A DNA stretch of 15,576 nucleotides, taken from an uncultured Oscillibacter sp. GTDB taxonomy: Bacteria; Bacillota; Clostridia; Oscillospirales; Oscillospiraceae. Location: NCBI GenBank assembly GCA_910584075.1, contig CAJTZI010000049.1, positions 1-15,576 of the forward strand. The letters run 5' to 3'. Below, in pieces: positions 1 to 5,669 of the stretch. Each line of letters opens with the position of its first letter. Positions within the stretch are counted from its first letter, which is position 1. Position numbers and translations under genes: made by a program. Under the pieces are notes generated by a model, which was given only the letters and a program-made list of their open reading frames with translations, did no database searches and had not been told where the DNA came from.

Positions 1-22
1 GCCGAAGGGAGGTTGAAAGCAA

Positions 23-259
23 ATGAAACGGCCCCATCACAAGGGCAGAGAGCTGCTGCCCCTTTCGGTGATCCATGCGGCCCAGGCCGGAGACGCCGAG
101 GCCATGGAGCAGATTCTGCGGTACTACGGAGGCTACATAAACAAGCTCTGTACCCGGAAACTCTATGACGAGGGCGGTTATCCCCACGAGTGCCTGGACG
201 AGTACATGAAGCGCCGTCTGGAGATCAAGCTCATTCAAGCCATCGTCACCACGAGCTGA
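23..259 (+). CDS. conjugative-transposon helix-turn-helix protein (HTH_16-like)
   Basis: This 78-residue protein begins MKRPHHKGRELLPLSVI and ends with a basic helix (RRLEIKLIQAI). It matches the small Tn916 Orf8-like proteins (helix-turn-helix conjugative-transposon domain) that sit near the recombination end of many Firmicutes ICEs, usually after a sigma-like gene. The ATG at 23 is preceded by GGGAGGT with about 9 nt spacing. The family is thought to act in regulation of element genes; a DNA-binding role is inferred from the family, not shown here. The middle contains the family-typical GDAEAMEQILRYYGGYI and LYDEGGYPHECLDE segments. Length is normal, so the gene seems intact. No terminator follows directly; about 590 bp of non-coding sequence separates it from the next gene. 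Confidence 0.85.
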   Translation: MKRPHHKGRELLPLSVIHAAQAGDAEAMEQILRYYGGYINKLCTRKLYDEGGYPHECLDEYMKRRLEIKLIQAIVTTS

Positions 260-672
260 CGAGGCGAGCAGTTGGAACGGCTTACCCTTTCCCCGTTCTG
301 ACCGCCCGATCTGCTGAACCTTGACAAAGAAAGCCCGCAAGATAACGGCGGTGCAGCATAGGGCAACGGATACGATCTGTTCGCGCCGAGCTACACGGCG
401 GACGCGCCATGACACTTTTCCCCTACGGGGAAAAGCCGAGCGACACCCATCACGCCGGAAAGCAAGGGCGGCACCTTGCGGGCAACGACACGCGGACAGG
501 ACTATGAGACTCCCTTGCAGCCACAGTCCGAGCGTTGAAAGCGTCGCAGGCAATGGGTAGGGCCGCGTGAGAACCACGCGGGGGTGAGAGGCCCGTGGAG
601 CTGGTGAGCCGCCAGCCGTCCGATTTATGCCCATAAAAACCGTACACTGTTTGTACGGTAGTCCCTGCCAAC

Positions 673-749
673 AAATAAATCTCACGGTGAGACGCAAATC
701 CATAGGAAACGGAGGTTCCTGTAAATAAGTCTCACCGTGGGACACAAAT
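673..749. repeat. two 27-bp direct repeats, each containing a palindrome
   Basis: Copies at 673-699 and 723-749 match at 23 of 27 positions and start exactly 50 bp apart. Each contains a near-perfect palindrome: TCTCACGGTGAGA in the first and GTCTCACCGTGGGAC in the second (one mismatched pair). Flanking AAATAA and CAAAT are also conserved, so the repeat unit is longer than the palindrome. Symmetry and regular spacing suggest a dimeric DNA-binding protein, such as an element regulator or a directionality factor. A role as RNA hairpins is also possible. Confidence 0.7.
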
Positions 750-786
750 ATGAACACAAATCATCTCCAGAAAGGGCACGATTTTA

Positions 787-827
787 ACCAAAGTTAGGCC
801 GTTTAAGTGATATGGTCTAACTTTTGT
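787..827. promoter_or_regulatory. imperfect 14-bp inverted repeat upstream of the DUF6870-like gene
   Basis: The arms are ACCAAAGTTAGGCC (787-800) and GGTCTAACTTTTGT (814-827). They pair at 12 of 14 positions around a 13-nt centre. The repeat ends 13 bp before the ribosome site of the gene at 855. It may be an operator, or a hairpin that separates the upstream region from the small gene and recombinase. The arm is followed by only a short T run (TTTTG), so it is not a clear terminator. Confidence 0.5.
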
Positions 828-854
828 TCATAAAATCAGAAGGAGGTGCTTTGC

Positions 855-1109
855 ATGATTGATAAAAACCTTCTGGAAGATATGTCGCGTATCAGCATCC
901 ATGATGTTGCCCCCTCTCTTTTGCAGGATATTCTTGAAGTAGAGATCAGCGGAGAAACCGCCGCCCAGCGGCTTGAAAACTATATGGCCCAGGTTGGTAA
1001 TCCGTACTGCTTTCGCGTGGGAAAAACTCCCGTAAAAATTTCATTCAAATCCTGCGAAGAAACACTTGACAAGAAGATAAAAGCCTACTTTTCGGGCTTG
1101 AAAATTTGA
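855..1109 (+). CDS. small DUF6870-like protein next to the recombinase
   Basis: Starting at ATG 855, with AAGGAGG at 839-845 about 9 nt upstream, this gives 84 residues. An in-frame GTG at 846 overlaps the ribosome site and is rejected. The protein has an acidic, helical N-terminal half (LLEDMSRISIHDVAPSLLQD) and a conserved-looking block around NPYCFRVGKTPVKISF, followed by TLDKKIKAYF. That pattern resembles the small uncharacterised proteins labelled DUF6870, often found beside integrative-element recombinases; the assignment is from memory of the pattern. It lies 63 bp before the recombinase on the same strand and may share its transcript. No function is known; a role in controlling the recombinase or excision is a guess from position. 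Confidence 0.75.
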   Translation: MIDKNLLEDMSRISIHDVAPSLLQDILEVEISGETAAQRLENYMAQVGNPYCFRVGKTPVKISFKSCEETLDKKIKAYFSGLKI

Positions 1110-1111
1110 TA

Positions 1112-1139
1112 TTGTTCCTCATGTATGGTAAAATAATAT
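1112..1139 (+). promoter_or_regulatory. weak candidate promoter for the recombinase gene
   Basis: TTGTTC (1112-1117), a 16-bp spacer and TAATAT (1134-1139) lie in the AT-rich gap before the recombinase. The match to the sigma-70 consensus is only partial, so co-transcription from upstream remains possible. Confidence 0.3.
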
Positions 1140-1172
1140 TGTTATAGAGGGGAGAAAAGGAGGCTCCCCAGT

Positions 1173-2864
1173 ATGGCAAGAATCAGGAAATCAGAAGCCA
1201 GCAAAACCATGTCCAGGCAAATCATTTGGAAGATTGGGAAATATATCCGGCTCTCCCGTGACGATGGAAATGTTGTCTCGGAATCCGTCGTCAATCAGGA
1301 CAAAATCTTGAACGATGAAATTCCCGGCTTCTTTGAGGACGGCCTTTATGAAGTGGTGGACACCTATATTGATGACGGGACCAGCGGCACGACGGACTTG
1401 GAACGGCGGGATTTTCAGCGCATGGTTCAGGATATGAAATGCGGACGGATCAACTGCATCATTGTAAAGAATCTGTCCCGGGCGTTTCGGAACAGCGCAA
1501 ACCAAGGCCACTTTCTGGAAGAGTTCATCCCCCTTTACAACACCCGGTTCATTTCCCTTTACCAGCCGAGGATCGACACATTTCTGGACCCGGAAATCGT
1601 ACACAGCCTGGAAGTCAGCATTACGGGCTTTATGAATGAGCAGTACGCTTATAAGACTTCCGCCGACGTGCGCCGGACATTCAAGCACAAGCGGGAAAAC
1701 GGGGAATTTATTGGCGCCTTTGCTCCCTATGGCTACGCCAAGGACCCCGATGACAAAAATGCGCTGGTCGTTGACGAAGATGCCGCCCAGGTAGTCCGGG
1801 ACATCTTCAACTGGTTCATTCTGGAGGGCATGAGCAAGGCCGGTATTGCCAAGCGGCTGAATGAATATGGAATCCCGAACCCCGCGGCTTATAAGCGTTC
1901 AAAAGGATTCCATTACGAAAATCCGCATTGCAAAAACAATGACGGACTATGGTCCCCGTCAACGGTTGCGCGTATGCTCCAGAATCCTTTGTACATTGGC
2001 GTAATGCGCCAGGGACGGCAAAAGGTTATCAGTTATAAGGTCCACAAGCGAGCAGCTGTACCGGAAGAGGAATGGTTCATCGTGGAGAACGCTGTACCGG
2101 CCATCATCGACAAGGATACCTTTGAGGCGGCACAGAGCCTGCACAGGCGGGACACCCGGACCGCGCCGGGCAAACAGGAGGTATATCTGTTTGCCGGTTT
2201 TATCCGCTGTGCTGATTGCCGGAAAAGCATGGTGCGGCATACATCCAAAAATCTTGTGTACTACCAATGCAGAACCAATCGAGATAAATCCAAAGCCAAG
2301 TGTACCAAACACAGCATCCGATTGGACGTTTTGGAACAGGCTGTTTTGGCTGCTGTTCAAAAGCAGATTGAGTTTGTGGATTCTCTTTCCGAAATCATCA
2401 AAGAAATCAACGATGCCCCGGTAGTACATACTGAATCCCTCCGGCTGAATGCTCTGTTGGAGCAGAGAACCAGGGAGTTTGAAAAAGTGGTGGGTGTTCT
2501 AGACGGCCTCTATATGGACTGGAAAAACGGCGATATTACGCGCGACCAATACCGCCGCATGAAAGTGCGGTTTGAGGAACAGGCCCAACAGCTTCAAGAG
2601 ACGATTGACCATATCCGGCAGGAATGCGAGACCATCGCCCAGGGCATTGATGACGACAACCCCTACCTGACAGCCTTTTTGAAGCATCGCAACATTCAAA
2701 GCCTGTCCCGCGGGCTTCTGGTGGAGCTTGTCAACGCAATTTATGTCCACGAGGACAAGAGTATCGAAATTGAGTTTAATTTTGCAGATCAATACCGCCG
2801 CATTGCAGAGTATGTGGAGAACAACCAAAAGGAGCTCTGCATGACCGGCGGAAAAGCTGTCTGA
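1173..2864 (+). CDS. large serine recombinase (site-specific integrase of the element)
   Basis: The 563-residue protein has the domain order of large serine recombinases. The N-terminal resolvase domain (about 19-165) holds YIRLS with catalytic Ser28, and later DDGTSG and KNLSRAFRN with the active-site arginines. A recombinase domain follows (about 180-305: APYGYAKDP, KRLNEYGIPNP, WSPSTVARMLQNPLYIG). Next is a zinc ribbon (Cys346, Cys349, Cys366, Cys377) and a coiled coil (about 405-500). It would catalyse integration and excision at short att sites. ATG 1173 has AAAGGAGG about 9 nt upstream. Length and motifs are normal for TnpX/Tn4451-type enzymes, so it appears intact and active. The stop codon lies almost at the element edge, as is common in this group. 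Transcription runs on toward the interrupted collagen-like gene, with no terminator between them. Confidence 0.95.
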   Translation: MARIRKSEASKTMSRQIIWKIGKYIRLSRDDGNVVSESVVNQDKILNDEIPGFFEDGLYEVVDTYIDDGTSGTTDLERRDFQRMVQDMKCGRINCIIVKNLSRAFRNSANQGHFLEEFIPLYNTRFISLYQPRIDTFLDPEIVHSLEVSITGFMNEQYAYKTSADVRRTFKHKRENGEFIGAFAPYGYAKDPDDKNALVVDEDAAQVVRDIFNWFILEGMSKAGIAKRLNEYGIPNPAAYKRSKGFHYENPHCKNNDGLWSPSTVARMLQNPLYIGVMRQGRQKVISYKVHKRAAVPEEEWFIVENAVPAIIDKDTFEAAQSLHRRDTRTAPGKQEVYLFAGFIRCADCRKSMVRHTSKNLVYYQCRTNRDKSKAKCTKHSIRLDVLEQAVLAAVQKQIEFVDSLSEIIKEINDAPVVHTESLRLNALLEQRTREFEKVVGVLDGLYMDWKNGDITRDQYRRMKVRFEEQAQQLQETIDHIRQECETIAQGIDDDNPYLTAFLKHRNIQSLSRGLLVELVNAIYVHEDKSIEIEFNFADQYRRIAEYVENNQKELCMTGGKAV

Positions 2865-2865
2865 A

Positions 2866-2892
2866 CCGTTGTGCATAAATGACTGCACCCAC
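2866..2892. other. putative attachment site / element-chromosome junction
   Basis: GTGCA (2871-2875) and TGCAC (2884-2888) form an inverted repeat around an 8-nt centre, between the recombinase stop and the first Gly-X-Y codons. Collagen triplet phase is kept from the CCC codon at 2888 onward. The codon just before it is GCA where a glycine codon would be expected, so the crossover probably lies close to 2884-2890. Serine recombinase att sites are typically imperfect inverted repeats around a 2-bp core, which fits. The exact core cannot be defined from one end. Confidence 0.5.
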
Positions 2893-3613
2893 CGGTCCCA
2901 CCGGTCCGGACGGTCCCGCCGGTGCGACGGGCCCCACTGGCCCCAAGGGACCGGAGGGTCCGCAAGGCGTGACGGGCCTTTCAGGCGATCCCGGTGCGCC
3001 GGGTGAGATGGGTCCCACCGGTCTCGCCGGTCCCACCGGTCCGGACGGCGCGGCCGGTCCCGCCGGCGCGGCCGGACCGGCAGGACTCGCAGGTGCCACA
3101 GGTGCAGCCGGCCCCGCCGGCCCCACCGGGGCCATCAGTTCCGGCCTCACCGCCGCCTTCGCCGCCAACACCCAGGGCAGCACCATCGCGGTGGCATTGG
3201 GGGGCACCCCCATCGCACTGCCCAACGCACAGGTTCTGCCCCCCAGTATCACAGCCAATTCCGGCAACACAGTGTTCACCGCGGCCGAGGCGGGCACCTA
3301 TCAGCTCTCCTATCACGTAAATACCACGCTGGCCCTGCTGATGGGGACCCGGCTGGTGATCAACGGTGCCAACAACGCCGCTTCCACCATCGCCCCTGGT
3401 GTTGCCACCTCCAGATTTGAGAATCAGATCACGGTTAATCTGCCCGCGAATTCCACCATCTCCCTTCAGATGTACCCGCTCACGCTTGCCGGGGCCGCCG
3501 TCCTGGTGGGCGGCGGAGCGGGGGCCTCCCTCACCATCATCCGGCTGGACGGGTCGTCCTTGGCAAACGACTCGGAGCACGATTCGGAAGTTGAATTGGA
3601 TCACGAAGAATAA
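2879..3613 (+). CDS. 5'-truncated collagen-like (BclA-type) surface/exosporium protein
   Basis: The readable frame gives 244 residues: 27 uninterrupted Gly-X-Y triplets (GPT, GPA, GAT, GPD types) up to about residue 85, then a C-terminal globular domain. That domain (about 88-228; SGLTAAFAANT, GTYQLSYHVNTT, TRLVINGA, ISLQMYPL) resembles the BclA C-terminal/C1q-like fold that trimerises spore-surface collagens. An acidic tail ends it. ATG 2879 has no ribosome site, an in-frame stop lies immediately before it, and it falls within or beside the element end. I therefore read it as an accidental start and the gene as a 3' remnant. The true N-terminus should lie at the far side of the element. Excision would restore the gene. 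The neighbouring glycosyltransferase recalls the BclA3/SgtA pair of Clostridioides difficile. Confidence 0.85.
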   Translation: MTAPTGPTGPDGPAGATGPTGPKGPEGPQGVTGLSGDPGAPGEMGPTGLAGPTGPDGAAGPAGAAGPAGLAGATGAAGPAGPTGAISSGLTAAFAANTQGSTIAVALGGTPIALPNAQVLPPSITANSGNTVFTAAEAGTYQLSYHVNTTLALLMGTRLVINGANNAASTIAPGVATSRFENQITVNLPANSTISLQMYPLTLAGAAVLVGGGAGASLTIIRLDGSSLANDSEHDSEVELDHEE

Positions 3614-3644
3614 TAAACGCAAACCTGCAAAGTCAAAACCATGT

Positions 3645-3672
3645 GCTCACGCCGACTTCTGTCGGCGTGAGC
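3645..3672 (+). terminator. perfect 12-bp hairpin between collagen-like gene and glycosyltransferase
   Basis: GCTCACGCCGAC and its exact complement flank a TTCT loop, 31 bp after the collagen stop. The run that follows (AATCTCATTAT) is not a clean T tract. It may be a weak terminator or an mRNA-stability/attenuation hairpin that sets relative expression of the two genes. Confidence 0.5.
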
Positions 3673-3704
3673 AATCTCATTATGAATCCGAAGGAGGCCC
3701 CGCT

Positions 3705-4781
3705 ATGGTGAGCGTCAGTCTGTGCATAATTGTAAAAAACGAGGAGGATGTGCTGGGGCGGTGCCTGGAGAGCGCCGCCGGACTGGTAGACGAGATCGTC
3801 ATCGTGGACACCGGTTCCACCGACCACACCCGGGAGGTGGCCGCCCGGTTCACAAACCAGATTTTTGATTTTCCCTGGGCGGACGACTTCGCCGCCGCCC
3901 GAAACGAGTCCTTTTCCCACGCGTCCATGGACTACTGCCTGTGGCTGGACGCGGACGACGTGCTGCTGGAGGCGGACCGGGCCGCCTTCCTGGCTCTGAA
4001 GGAGACCCTGGACCCCGCCGTTTCGGTGGTCATGGCCCCCTATCACACCGGCTTTGACGAGAGCGGCCGCGTCACCTTCTCCTGCTACCGGGAGAGGCTG
4101 ATCAAAAACCGGGCCGGGATGCGCTGGGAGGGAGCCGTCCACGAGGCCGTCGCCCCGGCGGGGCGGATTCTCTACGGGGACTTCGCCGTGACCCACCGCA
4201 AGACCCGCCCCGGCGACCCGGACAGGAACCTGCGGATCTACGAGGCCCAGCTGGCCGCCGGAAAGGTCCTGGACCCCCGCCAGCAGCTCTACTACGGCCG
4301 GGAGCTCTACTACCACCAGCGCTATGAAGAGGCCCTGGCGGTGTTCCAGGACTTTCTGAAGGAGGGCCGGGGCTGGCTGGAGAACAACATCGACGCCTGC
4401 TGTCTCTGCGCCTATTGCCAGGAACAGCTGGGCCGGGACGAGGCGGCGCTGTCATCCCTCTTCCGCGCCTTCGCCTACGACCGGCCCAGGGCCGAGGTCT
4501 GCTGCGAGCTGGGCCGCTGGTTCTTCCGGCGGGAGCGGTACGCGCAGGCGGCCTACTGGTACGCCCTGGCGCTGACCTGCCCCCGGGACGACCGCCGGGG
4601 CGGCTTTGTCGCCCCGGACTGCTACGGCTATCTGCCCTGTATCCAGCTGTGCGTCTGTTACAGCCGCCTGGGCGACCGGGAACGGGCAGAGGCCTGCAAC
4701 GAGCTGGCGGCGGCCTATAAGCCGGATTCCCCGGCGGTTCTCCACAACCGGGAGTGGTTCCGGTCCCAGGCCTCCGCGTGA
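3705..4781 (+). CDS. family 2 glycosyltransferase with TPR-like C-terminus
   Basis: The ATG at 3705 has GAAGGAGG upstream and gives 358 residues; open frame continues upstream only because of shadow coding. The GT-A domain is at the N-terminus: SLCIIVKNEED (5-15), the nucleotide-binding IVIVDTGSTDHT (31-42), FPWADDFAAARN (56-67) and the metal-binding DADD at 82-85. WEGAVHEAV (141-149) matches the acceptor-side motif of this subfamily. Residues about 190-345 are helical repeats of TPR type (YYGRELYYHQRYEEALAVF; CYSRLGDRERAEACNELAAAYKP) that usually hold a protein acceptor. Family members add sugars to proteins or peptides. Being next to a collagen-like gene with many threonines in Gly-X-Y repeats, it probably O-glycosylates that protein, as SgtA does for BclA3. 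It looks complete, but insertion of the element may have cut it off from its promoter. Confidence 0.9.
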   Translation: MVSVSLCIIVKNEEDVLGRCLESAAGLVDEIVIVDTGSTDHTREVAARFTNQIFDFPWADDFAAARNESFSHASMDYCLWLDADDVLLEADRAAFLALKETLDPAVSVVMAPYHTGFDESGRVTFSCYRERLIKNRAGMRWEGAVHEAVAPAGRILYGDFAVTHRKTRPGDPDRNLRIYEAQLAAGKVLDPRQQLYYGRELYYHQRYEEALAVFQDFLKEGRGWLENNIDACCLCAYCQEQLGRDEAALSSLFRAFAYDRPRAEVCCELGRWFFRRERYAQAAYWYALALTCPRDDRRGGFVAPDCYGYLPCIQLCVCYSRLGDRERAEACNELAAAYKPDSPAVLHNREWFRSQASA

Positions 4782-4787
4782 CGCCGG

Positions 4788-4827
4788 AAAAAAGCCCCCG
4801 TCTCCGGAGTGCTCCGAAGACGGGGGC
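4788..4827 (-). terminator. intrinsic terminator of the sortase operon (also faces the glycosyltransferase)
   Basis: Arms 4794-4809 and 4812-4827 pair over 16 positions with one mismatch (GCCCCCG...CGGGGGC outer part). Read on the minus strand the stem is followed by a T6 run (A run at 4788-4793), 7 bp after the sortase stop. On the plus strand it lies just after the glycosyltransferase stop and may also end that transcript, though with a poor T tract. Confidence 0.85.
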
Positions 4828-4833
4828 CTGGTT

Positions 4834-5610
4834 TCACTCCTCTGTCCGCAGGGCCGCCTGAACCACCCAGCGGGTGGCGTGGCCTACGCCGGTGCAGGTG
4901 GAGAGGGTCAGAATCTCGCTGTCCACCGTGGGCTCCACCCCCGTGTGGATGGCGGAACGCCCCAGAGCGGTGTCAATGAAGGACTGGCGGCCCTTTTCCG
5001 TAGCGATCTCCGGCGAGAAGGGCGGGTCCGTGACCCGGGGCTCCCAGGCGGCGAAGATGTCGTAGTAGTGGACGCCCTCATCGTCGATCAGGCAGATCTC
5101 CGGACACTGCTCCCAATAGCCGTCCTTGCGGTAGTTGCGCAGGGAGCCGAACATGGTGCGGTTGCGCATATTGTGGCCGTAGATGATGGTGTTGAAGCCC
5201 CGGGGCTCCCAGGCCGCCCGGTAGTCCAGGAAGATGGATCCGGCGGAGGTGGGGGTCCCATCCCAGCTGCGGGTCAGGTAGGTCTCGTTGTCCTGGGGGC
5301 GGATCAGGGGATAGGAGATGTCCGTGCCGGGGATGGCCAGCCAGCCCGCCACATCCTCGTTGACCTCCCGCAGGGCCTCCAGGTCGATGTCCGCCCAGGG
5401 GTCCGTCTCCTCCTCCGTCTCCTCTGAGGCGGACTGGGGCCGCCGGACAGCCGACTTGCCCTCCGCCGGAACGCCGGCCAGCCGGCGGGCGTCGTCAATG
5501 GCCCGATCATTCTTTCCGTATTGCAGCTGCTGGCAGACCACAACCCCCAGGCTGACGGCAAACACCGCCGCCAGGCCCGCGATCAGAATCCGGCGCGTCC
5601 GCTTTTTCAT
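4834..5610 (-). CDS. class B sortase
   Basis: The true start is ATG 5610 with GAGGAGG about 7 nt upstream, giving 258 residues; upstream open frame is ignored. Residues 9-25 form a membrane anchor after a basic KKRTRR, then an acidic linker and the sortase barrel. Catalytic residues are visible: His146 in IIYGHN, Cys239 in TLSTCT, Arg247 in HATRWVV. The insertion with a long helix before LSTC (residues about 200-222) is typical of class B. The enzyme would cleave a C-terminal sorting signal of an exported protein and link it to the cell wall. The likely substrate is the adjacent upstream gene product with VPKTG. In C. difficile, SrtB accepts (S/N/P)PxTG-type signals, so this pairing is plausible. 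The gene is second in a two-gene minus-strand operon and ends at a strong terminator. Confidence 0.93.
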   Translation of the reverse strand: MKKRTRRILIAGLAAVFAVSLGVVVCQQLQYGKNDRAIDDARRLAGVPAEGKSAVRRPQSASEETEEETDPWADIDLEALREVNEDVAGWLAIPGTDISYPLIRPQDNETYLTRSWDGTPTSAGSIFLDYRAAWEPRGFNTIIYGHNMRNRTMFGSLRNYRKDGYWEQCPEICLIDDEGVHYYDIFAAWEPRVTDPPFSPEIATEKGRQSFIDTALGRSAIHTGVEPTVDSEILTLSTCTGVGHATRWVVQAALRTEE

Positions 5611-5629
5611 GGGGTCCTCCTCACTCAAG

Positions 5630-5668
5630 CAGGCCCGGACGGAATGTCCGGGCCTGTGATCGTTTTTT
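5630..5668. repeat. intercistronic hairpin between surface protein and sortase genes
   Basis: Arms CAGGCCCGGAC (5630-5640) and GTCCGGGCCTG (5646-5656) pair perfectly over 11 bp around a 5-nt loop. On the minus (transcribed) strand no T tract follows, so full termination is unlikely. A T6 run (5663-5668) exists only on the plus-strand side. An effect on mRNA processing or on the substrate:sortase ratio is inferred. Confidence 0.6.
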
Positions 5669-5669
5669 G

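Larger units (their letters stand above)
260..854. other. ~590-bp non-coding, hairpin-rich region of the element
   Basis: I find no convincing gene here: the open frames are short, arginine-rich or serine-rich and lack good ribosome sites. The region is rich in short perfect hairpins: 415-423/427-435 (9-bp stem, TAC loop), 462-467/474-479 (6 bp), 563-569/575-581 (7 bp, CCGCGTG arms) and 639-646/652-659 (8 bp, ACCGTACA arms). It then carries two palindromic direct repeats (673-749) and a long imperfect inverted repeat just before the next gene (787-827). It could encode a structured RNA, hold regulatory and recombination sites, or be a decayed gene. I do not recognise a known riboswitch, group II intron domain or tRNA. 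Confidence 0.6.
1..2885. mobile_element. right-hand end of an integrative/conjugative element (serine-recombinase type)
   Basis: The segment carries, in order, a conjugative-transposon HTH protein, a structured non-coding region, a small DUF6870-like protein and a large serine recombinase. This is a usual terminal module of Firmicutes ICEs and IMEs of the Tn4451/TnpX kind. The recombinase stops 20 bp or less before a collagen-like coding sequence that lacks its own start region, which marks the element boundary. The sequence is less GC-rich than the chromosome to its right. The other end, the conjugation genes and any cargo lie upstream of the window. The exact boundary base cannot be fixed without the empty site or the other end. 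Confidence 0.75.

Noticed and set aside
321..560. 79-codon plus-strand frame in the element
   Set aside because: It is highly Arg-rich, starts at TTG without a good ribosome site and passes through several hairpins; it is probably non-coding.
260..845. Known riboswitch, group II intron end, tRNA or origin of transfer
   Set aside because: I looked for the conserved cores of common classes and for a cloverleaf, and saw none. The hairpins alone do not identify a class.
2879..3140. Possible CRISPR or tandem DNA repeat array
   Set aside because: The repetition follows 9-nt Gly-X-Y codon units with variable bases; there are no constant repeats with unique spacers and no cas genes.
2776..3297. Minus-strand frame with GPAGPV-like repeats
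   Set aside because: Gly-Pro codons (GGN CCN) read as Gly-Pro on the opposite strand too, so it mirrors the real collagen-like gene.
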